Shown: piece by piece, positions 13,736 through 27,127 of the stretch | How positions within the stretch are numbered: position 1 is the stretch's first letter | How the letters are laid out: each line of letters opens with the position of its first letter | Assembly (NCBI GenBank): GCA_029783825.1 | Contig: JAREIK010002410.1 | Span: 174,209-238,208, forward strand | Origin: Sapria himalayana | Lineage: Eukaryota > Streptophyta > Magnoliopsida > Malpighiales > Rafflesiaceae | Length of the DNA: 64,000 bases | Direction of reading: 5' to 3' | The notes under the pieces: generated by a model | Told to the model about the DNA's origin: nothing | Seen by the model: the letters and a program-made list of their open reading frames with translations, nothing else | Database searches by the model: none | Translations under genes and position numbers: made by a program

Positions 13736-15506
13736 ACTTGGAAGATTTGAAAAGGAAGAATGGAAGTGAGACTTCTACCTCTGGTATTTATGTTATTGAA
13801 ATCAATTTATCTACTTCTTCAATTTGGGTATTAAATATCAGATATGCTTTTCACATTTGTAATAATGTGTAGGATCTTAGAAAGAGTAGATCATTGACAA
13901 AAAGCGATTTGTTAAATGAGAAATATATATCTAAACTCCATAAATATTTACTTATAGACTCATTTGATCTTCAATCAAATGAAGTATGCGAGTCTTTTCT
14001 ATTAGGAAAAATGATTATAACTCCTTTTACTGGTGAAAAAAAAGGTCAAATGATTTGTTAGGACATATACATAATGATGTATGTGGCCCTTTCAATATAA
14101 TAACTAGAGGAGGCTACTAGTATTTCATTACATTTACTGATGATATCAGTAGTTATGGCTATATGTATTTATTGAAACAAGTGTTAGAATCCTTTGAAAA
14201 TTTCAAAGAATTTAAGAATGAAGTATAAAATCAACATGGAAAAAGTATTAAGATACTTAGATCAGATCAAGGTGGGGAATACTTAAGCCAAGAGTTTTGT
14301 GGTCATCTAGTTTAATCTGGGATCATATCCCAACTCACTCTACCAGGAACACCACAATGAAATGGTGTATTAGAAAGGAGGAATCATACTCTATTAGACA
14401 TGGTATGATCAATAATGAGTCATGTAGATCTTCCTTCTTCCTTCTAGAGTTATGCTCTAGGGATAGCTTCTTTCACACTTAACCATGTTCCATCTAAGGT
14501 AGTTACAAAGACAACATATGAGATATGGCCAGTAAAGAGTCCCAAAATGTCTTTCATGAAGATTTAGGGTTGTGAACCTTATGTTAGACGTCAAGTCTTA
14601 GAGAAACTAGGACTCAATTCAGACAAATGCTATTTTTTAGGATATCCCAATGAAACAAAAGGATACTACTTTTATATACACGCACAAGGAAAAGTGGTTG
14701 TCACTAGAAATGGTGTTTTTCTAGAAAGAGAATTAATTTCTAGAAAAACTAAATGGAGAAAAGAAGATCTTAAAGAAATTTGAGATATACAAACTATCAT
14801 TGAATCCATATTCTAAGAAATGGCTGGTTTCCATGAGATCTGAAATGGAATACATGTATACCAACCAAGCATGGTCTTTGGTTGATCCACCTAAAGGGAT
14901 AAATCTCATTGGGTACAAATGGATTTTTAAAACAAAAATTGACATGGATGGTAATGTACATACCTTTAAAGGGATATTGGTTGCTTAAGGTTTTAAAAAA
15001 AGTCATGGTACAGACTATGATGAAATCTCCTCACTAGTTGCGATGCTTAATTTCATTAGAATCTAACTTGTGATTACAACTTACCATGATTATTAAATCT
15101 AGCAAATGAATGTCAAAACTACATTCCTTAATCAGAATTTATTTGAGGATGTGTACAAGACACAACCTGAAGGTTTTGTTGATCTAAAGGGTGCTACAAA
15201 GATATGTAAGTTGCATAAGTCTATTTATGGATTAAAACAAGCTTCAAGAAGTTGGAATCTTCAATTTGATAATGTAATTAAAGAGTTTGGCTTTATTAAG
15301 ATTGAAGATAAACCTTATGTCTACAAAAGGATTAGTGGGAGTACAGTATTCTTTCTTATTTTATATATAGATGATATACTTCTCATTAGAAATGATATCA
15401 CTTTCTTACAATAAATAAAGGCTTAGCTTGGAAATTGTTTATCAATGAAATACTTAGGTGAAGCTACCTATATATTAAGCTTAAAAATCTATATATATAG
15501 ATCAAA
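13736..15506 (+). pseudogene. Copia pol remnant: protease, integrase, reverse transcriptase (3' end lost)
   Basis: The order is protease, integrase, reverse transcriptase, which identifies Copia. WVLNIRYAFHIC (about 13830) is a mutated protease active-site block, with the usual DTG changed to NIR. LGHIHNDVCGPF (about 14060) and LRSDQGGEY (about 14256-14282) mark the integrase core. The reverse transcriptase shows GYKWIFKTKID (about 14911), QPEGFVD (about 15166), GLKQASRSWN (about 15230) and catalytic YIDD at 15364-15375. Several stops interrupt it (for example 14986, 15064, 15412). The frame ends abruptly at 15506, where CACTA-type DNA begins; RNase H is missing. Confidence 0.87.
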
Positions 15507-16125
15507 CACTACAAAAAAATGTTTATTTAGATAGGGAATTTTAGCTAGGGATCAATCCCTATCTAAATTGTGAGGGATGAGCTAGGGAATAGCAAGGGAT
15601 TTCTAATTTTTCATTGAAATAAAAATTTGCAATGGATTAGTGACAGAATAGCCACATAAATTCCACACAAAAAAATCAAATAATTTAGCTATGGATTTAG
15701 TGACGGAATTTCTCTAGTAATTTCAACCGAAATATAGAGACGAATTTAGCGACAAAATTTTGCTACTTAATTTCATCTGAAACATAGCAATGGAATTAGT
15801 GACATAATTTTCCTAGTAAATTAAATCTGAAATATAGTGATGGATTTAGAGATGGAAAGTACCTAGCTAATTACATGTAGAATATAACGACGGATTTAGC
15901 GATGAAATTTCTCTAGCTAATTTCATCCGGAATATAGCGCCAGATTTAGCGACAGAATTTTCCTAGATAATATCATCTGGAAAATAGTGATGGGTTTAGC
16001 AATGAAATTTCTCTAGCTATTAAAATCAAGAATATAATGACGGATTTAGCGACGGAACTTTCCTACTAATTACATCCGGAATATTGCTATGGATTTAGAG
16101 ATGGAATTTCTCTAGCCAATCTTTA
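15507..16125 (+). repeat. CACTA terminus, family A, with 50-bp subterminal tandem units
   Basis: The terminus CACTACAAAAAAATG is followed by TAGCTAGGGATCAATCCCT-type palindromic sequence and then by units of exactly 50 bp. Unit starts fall at about 15881, 15931, 15981, 16031 and 16081. Each unit carries GCGACGGA-like and CCCTAGCTAA-like boxes. In characterised CACTA elements repeated subterminal motifs bind the transposase accessory protein; that role here is inferred. Homologous termini lie at 37944 and, decayed, at 48344. Confidence 0.83.
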
Positions 16126-19100
16126 ATTATTTAATTTTTTAAAATTTATTATTTGTTTTAATATTTTATATAATTTTGTTTATCAAATGTATATTATGGT
16201 CTATAGATGAGCGATTCTTGAAAGATACGTTCTCCTCGTAAAATTATAAAAAATGATATTAAAATAAATAATTTAAAATATATAAAAATACAAAAAATAT
16301 ATATATTAATAAGGACTAAAATAACTATTTTAATGATTATAAATTTTTAAAAAAATTATACAAAAAATTTTTCTAAAATTTTTAATTTAGAAACTTATTA
16401 TTAAATTAAGATTAAATAATTAATTCTATAATTATAATTATTTTTTAAGATATTCTAAAAATTAAATGAGCATACATTAAAATTTCAACTAATATAAAGT
16501 TAAAATAATTCATTGAATGATTAAATAAAAAATATTTTCAAAAATATCTGAATTGATGAATAAACTAGTAAATATTAATATTATTATAAGTATAAAAAAA
16601 TTTTATGATTATATGAAACTTTTAAAAAAATAATTAATAGAAAATTTGAAAATCTTGAATTATAAGAATAATTTAATTTTTTTATTAAATTTAAAAGAAA
16701 ATAAATTATTATTTAAAAATAAATACATAGATGTGTGCCCATACTAAAATTTATAAAAATTAAATGAGTAATAATTTTACTATTAGCTTTTAAAATTCCA
16801 TCTTTATTAAAATAATAAATATAACTTTTTTAATTATCTTCTCACTTTAAGTAATTTTTAAAATTTTAAAAATTATTAATGATATCAAATAATATAAAAT
16901 TTTATGCCTTTAAAAGTATTTCAGATTATCTTCATAAAAATTAATATTAATTCTTACAAATTTATAACCATAAAATATATATATTTATATAATTTTTAAC
17001 ATAAAAAATATTTTATAACTCTTAGAAGAGTGACTAGAAGACAAATTATCATTTCATATATGTCTTATTATATGAAGTTTATAAATTTTGTAGCTATTTG
17101 ATTTTTTTGTTGTAATGCTAAACATATCTTTTTTTGAAATTGTTTATATATTTATTATTTAATTAATTTTATAATAAAAAATAATAAGGTGTTTGTTTTT
17201 CATGTGTACTTGCTACACACACATGAATTTTGTTGAAAATATTTTGAAAATAAATAAAAAAAAATGAGTCTTTTTGTAAATTATATATTTATTGTTTATT
17301 TAATGTTTTTATAATGAAAAATTTAAATATTATGGTAAAATATATAGTCACTTGTTGTCGAGACTCAAGAGACAACTCTAACTAGTGCCTAAGTCCTCCA
17401 CAGTCTGCCTCTATCTCTTGACACCGATGCATCAAAACCTACTCGAAGAGTAAGTGAGAATTTCTTATTGATTTGAAGTACGTTTTCTACCCTAATTCTT
17501 CATCGATTATCTTAATGGAAAAGTGTGTGTTTTGATTCTTTTATTTTTTATTTCGAAATTCTTCTTCATTAATCACCATGCTATGCTTGGATTTCTTTTA
17601 TAAATTGATCTGTATATATACTTCATGCATGTGTGATATAATGCCTTCTCATTGTGTGGATGTTGATGCTGCACAGCAGGTATGCCGACTTGATTTTAAT
17701 TTTTTTTCCACTCGACATCCATTTTAAATGTTAATAACAAAATGGGTATTGGTGTTTGTGGTGAGCAGTGTGTATATAACAATATATTTAATATTTAAAT
17801 ATGATAATCCCAAGAGTAATATCACATAAATATATATGTGTATTTTACTGTATCTATAACTATAAAAATAGTATACATGAACATAACTATATATATATAA
17901 CAACATATATTTAATATACATATACATATATATATATATATAACTATATATAAATGTAGTTAGCAATATGTATATCAACATATTACTATATATAATTGTA
18001 TTTATCTACATTACATCAATACCTATAAATAGTCATATGTCTAAATATATATAATTACATGAAAAACTATATATAACTACATCTGCAACATGTATATCTA
18101 TATGCATAGAAACTTAATATCCATTCATATCATTCATCTCATTCATACATATTTTTTTGGATATTGTATTAATCTTTATCATTTTCCATATATTTTAGGA
18201 ACTTAAATTTAATTTTTTCAACCTTAAATGTATTTTTATTGTATTTTTATATGTTTGTATAAATCATTATGATTTAATATGTTTAGGGTTGTATTTTTGT
18301 TTCACTTAATATCATTTAACTAAAATTGATTTATAATAAAATGTTCATTTATTTAAATTCATGTTGTAAATTTCTAAACAAATAATAATATGTTTGTGTA
18401 ATAAAAATTATAAAAAATTTTTAAAATATATATGTGACGTTGTTTCAATTTACAAAGATAAAGCTTTACAAATAAAATTCATTTACAAAATAAAATTTGT
18501 ACTTCAAAATATGCAATATGTTATATTTATTATAAATAAAGTATGTTTGAAATGTATATATTAATTACAAAAAAACATTGTCATGTATTCAACTTGAAAA
18601 AAAAATTAAAAATAATTATTAAAAAAACAAATTCTTATAATAAACATTGACATATATATATTTTGAATAAAATAAAAATAAATAATTACTTGAAGAAAAA
18701 TGTACTCATATATTTATATGGTAATCTATTTTGTTTGAACATAATTAAAGAAATAATTGATTGTTTACCAAACATTAAAGGCATGTATTTATATGCACAA
18801 CATTATAATTGTTTGAATATTTAAGTTTCTAAAAATTTATTAATAATAATAAATAATTGGTAGAAATTTATCATAGTCATTAATATTTTAATAAAAAAAT
18901 TATATAGAAAAATAAAAACAATATTATCTATTTATGAACTATATTTTCATATTTAACATAATTGTAAAAACAAAATAATTTACAAATATGTCAAATTCAT
19001 TTATTTATATAAGTATAATGATAGTTATTTTAATATAAATATTAAAAAAACAACTATTTGAATAATATAGAAGCTCATATATTTAATTCATAATTTCATT

Positions 19101-22100
19101 TTACGCATTCATATGCTTCACACACACACACACACACACACACATGCACACACACACACACACACACGCACACAAACACACAATCAAATATTTGATTTAT
19201 ATATGAAGAATTTATAATATTTTATAAATTATGTGCAATATATAATATTTTATTTTAATTAAATTTTTAAAATCAAAAAATTTTAAATACATTTACACAC
19301 ACGCGCGCACACACACACATATATATAATAGTTTTATGTGTAACTTAAAAAATACATTATGTATATAGGTATATGTGTGTGTTTGTGTGGGTGTACAGTA
19401 GTATATGCATGCATACAAATATATACACACTACTTTGAAAATATAGATACTTGTGTGAATATATACAAAAGTACAAATATGTGTATGCTGATATATAATG
19501 AATAGTAATGTATATGGATGGATAAATGTGAGTGTATCTATGTAGGGCAGTGTATATGCACATATATATTTATGCATATATATGTAAATATCAACATTGA
19601 TTTTGAGAAGAAAAATACTTGAGCACATAAATATTAACATGTTCCACAAATTTGTAAGAGCAGGAGGAGAAAGTGACCTTAATACAAGATACTACTACTC
19701 TCCTAACTATAACACTTTGCCTCAAATTTTGATCAAAGTACTACTTGCAATGATAAGGTTCATTCAATACTACATACCATGGAGTTACATTTTCATTCAA
19801 TATTATAATTTGTTCAAATAAAAAAATCTATCTAATATCTTCTTCAACAACTCTTCTATCATTCTTTTCTAGTCTTGATAAGCTATTTTCAATTTTGCTT
19901 ATATGTACATTTCTTACCTAATATCTCTAGTTAAAACTATTGTAATAGTAAAATTCATCAAATCAATCTAGACCTGACATCTTTCTTTTTTATGATATAT
20001 TTGATTATAGAATATTTAGTATATACTATGACTTTGATTCCCATTAAATATGATATTAACTTGTCAAAAGAAAAGATTGTTGATACAAGTTCTTTCACTA
20101 TAGTCGTGTAATTCAATTGGGCATTTGAGAGTGTGTTGTTATCATAATATATGATAACTATTTATAAATATTTGTAGTGGGTATATAACAACATATTTTC
20201 TAATATAGAAAATTTATTTTAGAAAAATATACAAAAATATTAATTGATATTATGGTTTATTATTATTGAGACACAAAAATAATAATAATAATAGTCTAAT
20301 AATCAAAAATATCTTGAATCACTTAGAGAATAAAAGCAATTCCATACATATTTTCATATATTTGTGAATATAACTAACACCACAGCATACATCTTCTTGA
20401 GAAAACCTTATAAAAGATTTACAATATTGAAAACATTTCTAATATCAATCCTAAAGAATACGAGAATCTATATTCTCATATTTTTCTTTATATCTAGTAG
20501 AGATAACAATGGAAAACTCATCGATAAATAATCACAAAAACATAAGCTGAAATAAAATAAGTTTTCATTTAAATATATTACTTAAAAACTAAAAAAATAT
20601 TTAAATCATTGAGCTATTCGAAACTTTTATAAAAAAAAATATTTGAATATCAAAATATTCAATTCATTATTATATATAATATTAGTATCAACTACAAAAA
20701 TATAACACAACTTTCCTCCAAGTCATATTTATAGAAATAATATATGTTAACTCAAAAAAATCAAAAAAATGTGAATCTTAAAGACTTTTCCAAATACATT
20801 TCATTATTTAAATCATTATGATTAAATGTATTATTAAAAATTAATTATTAATTAAATAAAACAAGAATGAGATATAATTTATACTATAAGTTTAAATACC
20901 TATAGAGGCCAAAGCATAAAAAAACAAGGTGAATAATTAGTAAGTCAAGACATAATTCTTGACACATTGATATAAAAACTTTTAATTCAAAGTAAGCTCA
21001 AAGAGAGAGAGAGATATATATATATATAATATAAAATTAATTCATCAAAATAAAAAAAATATTATTAGTTTTTTACTTATTTAAAAAATCATAATTAAGT
21101 AACAAAATAAAAAATAAAATTATAATAATATTTCTTTTTATTAAAAAAACACAATCATTACATAACATAAAAGTAGATTTAAATATATATGATTAAAATA
21201 TGTTAACATAAATTCTCTTCTCTAATATCATCATTATTTTTATCTAGAATATTAGTAGTTAGAAAGTTTTTACTATCCAATGATTGATTTCATATTAAAT
21301 AAGTATGAAATCATTACAATTTATATGAATTTTTATCTATAATAATTCATGTCAAACTCAACTTACTCATATTATTATATGTTCTGGCTAAATGATATTT
21401 AAGATTAAGAAAATCATTAAAAAAAATGGCCACAAAATACATAAGAAAACCCAAATGTGAGTTAACTTGAAAACAATCTCTTTAGCCTCACATAGATTGC
21501 CACGACGAAAAGAATATTTAAAGAAATTATATCACTCAATTACTAATTTGTGGTAATGATGAATTGTAGTTATATTTTTTTGAATACTATAATGGACTAG
21601 AAAGACTTGAGATGACACAATTTATTTTTTTACTTTTAAAGAAACATTTGAACAAAATTCATACCCCTTACAACATGAATGATAAATGATGTGATTAAAT
21701 AATTGATAAGAAATATAATTTGATAAAGATAAAAGAAGATTTCAATATGATTAAGTAATTTGTATTCATAATTGATTCACCCTAAAATGTTTTATAAAAA
21801 AAGTTTTAAAGTTGTCTTAATTGAATATTTTTTATAACCTCTAAATTTTCAATATGAAAATAATATGACTACATAAAATACAAGATAAATCACTTTATGT
21901 TTTTTCAAGAAAAATACAAATTCTCACAATGTATATTATATAATAATATAATTTTTAAAAATATTTATTTCATATTTTTCGTGAATATCAATCATTTTTT
22001 AAAAATAAAGTATAAATATATAAAAATTATTTTTTTCTTTATGAGATATGAATTATGTAATGCGATAATACTTATTTATAAAAATAATTAACAAAATAAT

Positions 22101-23132
22101 AAAAGTCATCTTACATAATAATATTATATAATATTCTAGGTAAATTTGATAAAATATATTTCTAATAATATTTTCTTGACGTACTATAAAAACACTACCA
22201 TATTTTCTTAAGTTTACATCATTATTAATATAAATTATAAATTTTATGCTTGATTTCATAAGTTTTAAATTTATCAAAACAAAAAAAATTAAACTGATAG
22301 TGAATAAAAAACGGTTAATGAAAACTAAGCATCTAATTTATCCTCTGATATCACAAAAATAGGGATAGACAACATGATCAATTCTTAGAAAAGTCATCCA
22401 CAAAGTTATATAAATCCTACAAAAATATCTAAAAAAACATGGTTAACTCTAAAATTAAAATTAAGTTATTTAGCATGATAACTCAAAATAATAAGATTAA
22501 CAATAATGTTATAACACATTGTAGATCATATAATATTAGCATATGCTAGTATGGCATTTGCTACTATAAAAAAGATTTAAGAAAAATAGAAATTTACCAA
22601 AAAAAATTTGTTAACTCACAGATCAACAATGCAAAAGTTAATAATTAAATTTGAAAAAAAAAATATTAAGAAACTTTAAGCTCACAAGAAGATGAAGAAT
22701 GTGACAAACTTAGAGAATGTTTTAAAATACTTCACTCAAAAAATTTATAGTATTTGTTGGCACATTATGTGGTGAATTCTCAAAAAACCTAGTGGCATTC
22801 TAGACAAATTTTATACTATACCAATAGTAAAATTGAATTGTTAAAGAATACAATTCAAAGACTTTAAGTTAAGTGGAAAATAGAAAAGATAAAATATTTG
22901 TACCAAAATAATAAAATGAACATTGATACTATTATACTAAATAAGCATCATAGTAATATTATTAACTGTAATAAAATTTAAAACATTATAATGAGATAAA
23001 AAAATTAATAAATAAATATATGTAATGTATCATGTTATAAATAGAGTGTACTCAAAAACTAAAGAATTAAAAGTATGAATAATTTTAAAAATAAGTAATT
23101 GAAAAAGTATGATTAGTACCGCTAACTTCAAA
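16126..23132. other. Very AT-rich CACTA interior; no gene recognised
   Basis: About 7 kb with very high AT and no coding sequence I can name. 16126-17720 is homologous to 39076-40800 (shared landmarks CTATAGATGAGCGAT at 16201 and 39160, and TTCATCGATTATCTTAATG near 17500 and 40558), so it belongs to the family A element. 17760-18110 is low-complexity ATATAACTACAT-like sequence. 18110-23132 is unstructured AT-rich DNA apart from the CA tract noted separately and a short GA/TA tract near 21004. Confidence 0.6.
19117..19182. repeat. (CA)n microsatellite
   Basis: A near-continuous CA tract with TGCACA and CGCA interruptions. A second short CA/CG tract lies at about 19295-19319. Confidence 0.95.
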
Positions 23133-23575
23133 CACTACAAGAAAAATAGCAAAATGGGCATTTTCCTTACCTTAACAGGATATAGCGATGGATTACCAAT
23201 GGATCGGTTCCCTATCTAAAGTGCTTCTTGCTAAATTTTAGCGACGGAAGTGTCCCTAGCTAAAAAGTTAGCGACGGAAAAATCACTTGCTAAAAAAGAA
23301 AAATTTCATCGCTAAATTAGCAAGATAAACGAGATATCCCATCGCTAAACAAAAATAATGACGAATTATTCCCTAGCTAAAGTGTTGTCTATAAATTTTA
23401 GTGACGGATTTAGTCCCTAGCTAAATAAAGTTAGCGATAGATTATCCATCGCTAATTTTAATATGTCCCTAGCTAAATTAGCTGGGGAAAATTCCCTAAC
23501 TAATTAAGCAAGAGATTTTTCCCTTGCTATTTATCAAGGGAATATTTTCTAGCCATTTTAATTTCAAAAATAATT
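23133..23575 (+). repeat. CACTA terminus, family B, left
   Basis: CACTACAAGAAAAA is followed by repeated boxes TAGCGACGGA, CCATCGCTAA and CCCTAGCTAA in both orientations. It mirrors 32870-33361 and matches 61638-62070 in the same orientation and 59135-59530 more distantly. Confidence 0.85.
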
Positions 23576-23757
23576 TCAGAATTTAAAAATTTTTAATTTT
23601 TTTAATTAAATATTTTAATATTGTTATATCAAATTTTATAAAAATCGAAACTATAAATAATTTATAATAAACAAAAAATAAAATCATTTAAAATCTTTAT
23701 GTAAATTGAATATTCTACATAATTGAAACAAAAAACAACAAACTTTTATTTGATCTT

Positions 23758-24000
23758 ATTCATCAATGTATCTACCCACAGTGCATAAAGATAATATATC
23801 CATTCATTGACGTTGTTTTCACTCCCTCTGCTCCCCCGATCATCATTTTTCTACTATGACAAAGCTGTCTAAGTAACATCACGTGATAGCTAGTGAAAAA
23901 TCTCATCACTTATAGAAGCTTTGTAAGAGGAACAAGATGGTATCATATTTGTTAGAAAATTAAACTACTCATTCAAATTAACAAAAAAAGTTATGTTTTG
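23758..24000 (+). repeat. 240-bp module, copy 1
   Basis: The module runs from TCATCAATGTATCTACC through CTCCCTCTGCTCC, GACAAAGCTGTC and CACTTATAGAAGC to an A-rich end with TTATGTTTTGATA. Other plus copies are at 24957, 59700, 62240 and 63535; minus copies at 30470 and 32405. It lies immediately before a palindromic minisatellite each time. Function unknown. Confidence 0.85.
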
Positions 24001-24207
24001 ATACATATATAATTTTGTAGTATATATATAAATATATACTTGTATTTCACTTGTACATATATTACTACAGTATATGTACATTTAAATAACAGTATGATGT
24101 GTATATATAAACTAAGTATAAATATACTCAGTATATACATACATAAAATACTATAGTATTAAATGTACGCATATACTGACTTTATTCGTATGTATATACC
24201 TCATTTG

Positions 24208-24668
24208 GTGTTGTTGCTGCTACTTTCGCTGCCTCTCCAGCCGCTTCTGCCATTGTCGATGTCGCTGCCAATACCACTACTGCTGTCACCGTTGCCACCG
24301 CTACCTCTAATGCCGACTCTGTCATGGCTGCCTATGCCACCGCCACCACATCTGCTGCCGCAGCTACCACCGCTAGTTGTTGCAGTGGCTACTGACGCTG
24401 CTTGTGCTACCGCTGCATGCCGGTGCTACCACTGCCACCCATGCCGCCGCTGCTACTACTGCCGTCGCTGCTACCACTGCCACCTCTACCGCTACTTCTG
24501 GTGCTGCCACTGCTTCCGGTGCTGCCCCTGCTTTAGTTGCAGCCGCTACAACCACCACTGTCGCTGCTCCTTCCAGTGTAGCTAGTGTTGCTGCCTCTGC
24601 CGCTGCTGCTACCCCCACTACCATAGCTTTTGCTTCTGTTGCCATCGCTACCGTCGCAATTACTGTTA
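24208..24668. repeat. Degenerate GCT/GCC/ACT triplet array, copy 1
   Basis: A GC-rich island of about 460 bp built from GCT, GCC, ACT, GTT and related triplets. It is open in several frames on both strands (Ala/Thr/Val-rich, Leu/Pro-rich, Cys/His/Tyr-rich). Openness in several frames at once is a property of the triplet composition and argues against a real gene. The junction from minisatellite to triplets (TATATACC followed by TCATTTGG) recurs at the other triplet arrays. Confidence 0.83.
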
Positions 24669-24956
24669 CTGATAATAGGTTTTTACATACCTATAATAGG
24701 CTAAAACTCTACCCAAAAAATTCGGAGACACACAAACATATTCACATATATATAATAACAGTTATTATAGGTATGAACAAACATAAATTAAAGTTGATTG
24801 TAATACAGTTTCAACAAAAATTTAATTAAATAATATAATATATTTATATTAATTTTAATAAAAACAGAAACTATAAATGAAAATTTTAAAGTAAACAAAA
24901 AAATTCATTAAATACCTTATTCTAATACAATATTTTAAATAACTGCAACCAAAATA

Positions 24957-25240
24957 AAACTTACTAATATTTCATCTTATTAATCAATATATCTATCGAC
25001 AGTGCATAAAGTATAATCTATCCATGTATTAATGTTGCCTTCTCTCCCTCAACTCCTCCGATCACCAACTTTCTGCTATGAAAAAACTGTCCGATCACGG
25101 TGCATCATGTCTGTCGAAAAATCCCTTCACTTATACGAGCTTCCAATGGAAAATAATGCGGTACCATATTTGTAAGAAATTTAAACCACTCAATCAAATC
25201 AAAATAAATATAAAAAAACTATGTTTTAATATATATATAT
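24957..25240 (+). repeat. 240-bp module, copy 2
   Basis: Same module as at 23758, about 1.2 kb downstream, so the left arm contains a tandem of module, minisatellite, triplet array and AT-rich linker. The linker here (24669-24956) carries ACATACCTATAATAGGC, also present at 63239. Confidence 0.85.
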
Positions 25241-25249
25241 ATATATATA

Positions 25250-25443
25250 TTACTGAAGTAAATATGTATATATATACTAGCATTTCACTTGTACATATAT
25301 TATCGTAGTATATGTACATATAAACAACAATATTATGTGTGCGTATATACTGAGTACATATATACTCAGTATATATGCACATAAAATATTACAGTATTAT
25401 ATGTACGTATATATCGACTATATACGTATGTATATACCACGTT
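25250..25443. repeat. Palindromic ATAC-type minisatellite, short copy
   Basis: Contains repeated TATATACTGAGTATATA-like and TATGTACATA motifs. It links the 240-bp module to the next triplet array, in the same position as at 24000-24207. Confidence 0.85.
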
Positions 25444-25838
25444 TGTTGTCGTTGATGCTACTCTTGCTGCTGCTGCCATTGCCCATACTACTGCTGTAGC
25501 TACTGCAGCTGCTGTCGTCGTTGCCACCGCTGCCATTGTTACCGCCGCTACTGCCACCGTTGTTGCCACCGCTACTACCGCCGCGGCCGGTGCTGTCGCT
25601 CATGTCGTCGCTGCTTCTGCCACAGCCACTACTGCAGCTGCTTCCACCACTGTTGCACCCCCTACTGCCACTACAGCTGGTGCTACCACTAATGTCGCCG
25701 CTGCTATTGACGCCGCTGCTACCGCTGCTACCCCTATTGTTGCCGCCTCCACCACCTCTACCACTACTACCGGTGATGTCGGTGCCATAGGTGCCGCCGC
25801 CGCAGCCATTGCCATCAATGCCGCCGCCACCGCCAAAA
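25444..25838. repeat. Degenerate GCT/GCC triplet array, copy 2
   Basis: About 395 bp of GCC, GCT, ACT and GTT triplets. The reverse strand reads as Gly/Ser-rich or Ala-rich and the forward strand as Leu/Pro-rich, all open. It is the mirror counterpart of 29996-30285. Confidence 0.83.
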
Positions 25839-26145
25839 TAAAATCCAACATTATTCATGTTTTTATATAAAATTATATGCAAAATAAAATGTACATTACT
25901 TTATATATCACATTTTAGGAAAATCTTGCAATTTAGGCTCTTTAAGAACAACACTAGAATTTTAAAAATAAAGAATAAATTAAAGATAAGAATAAAACTT
26001 AATTTTTTTAGTGGACTCGTATAATCAAGACAACTAGAAAATTAGGAGATAAAATTATTAATATTCAATATTTTTCATATTGGTTAATTTTTGACCATCA
26101 ATTTATCATTAAGTATTAGGTCTCATCTCACTAAAAGATATACAA
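25839..26145. other. AT-rich spacer; nothing recognised
   Basis: A single-copy-looking stretch between the triplet array and the GATA array. No coding or repeat structure seen. Confidence 0.5.
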
Positions 26146-27084
26146 ATATAATGACAGATATCAGATAGAAAGATAGAAAGATTGACCTATAGATTGAATA
26201 ATAGATAGACAGATAGACAGGTAGATTGATTAATAGATTGATAGATGAATAGATAAATAGATTGATCAAAAAATAGATATATAATTAGATAGTTAGACAT
26301 ATTAACATATAGATAACTAGATTGGTAGATAGATAGATAGACTATAAAACAAATAGACAGATAAATCGATTTATAGATTGATAGTAAAACATATAGATAG
26401 ATAGTCAAAAAAGCAAATATAAGGATAAGCAGATAAAAATATAGATAACTTAGCATATATATATATATATAGACATATAGTCAGATAAATAGATAGATAT
26501 GAAGATTGGCTGCTAGATAGATAGTTAGTTAGAGAGTTAGATAGATAAATCATCTGATTGATAAATGGGAAGATAGACTGATAGACTGATTGATTGATAA
26601 ACAAAAAGTTAGATAAATAAATAGATAGACAGATAGATTGATTGATAGATAATAGGATAGATAAATAGATTGATTGATAGATAGATAGATTGATAGGTAT
26701 ATATATAAATTGGCAGATAGATAGATATCCAAATTAACAAATAGAGACATAAGTAGATAGACAGATAAATAGATAGTTAGTTAAATAAATAGACATATAT
26801 ATAGATAAACAAATAGATAGATAGATATATTTATTAATAGATAGACAAATATCCTAATAAAAAGATAGATACAAAGATAGATAGATAGATAGATAGATAT
26901 AAAGAAGTATAAATAGATAGATAGATAGACTGATAGTTTGATTGATCGTTATAGAGTTAGATAGATATATAGTTAGACAAATAGATATAATGAAAAATAG
27001 ATAAAAAGATAGATAGGTAGCCATAATAATAGAAAAATAGATCGATTGATTGATACTCACATAGACAAATAAATTGATAGACAT

Positions 27085-27127
<43 letters not shown>

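Noticed and set aside
24163..25882. Ala-, Leu/Pro- and Gly/Ser-rich open frames
   Set aside because: They lie in triplet arrays that are open in several frames on both strands at once, with no start context, domain or codon bias favouring one frame. The same applies to 29849-30398 and 62703-63174.
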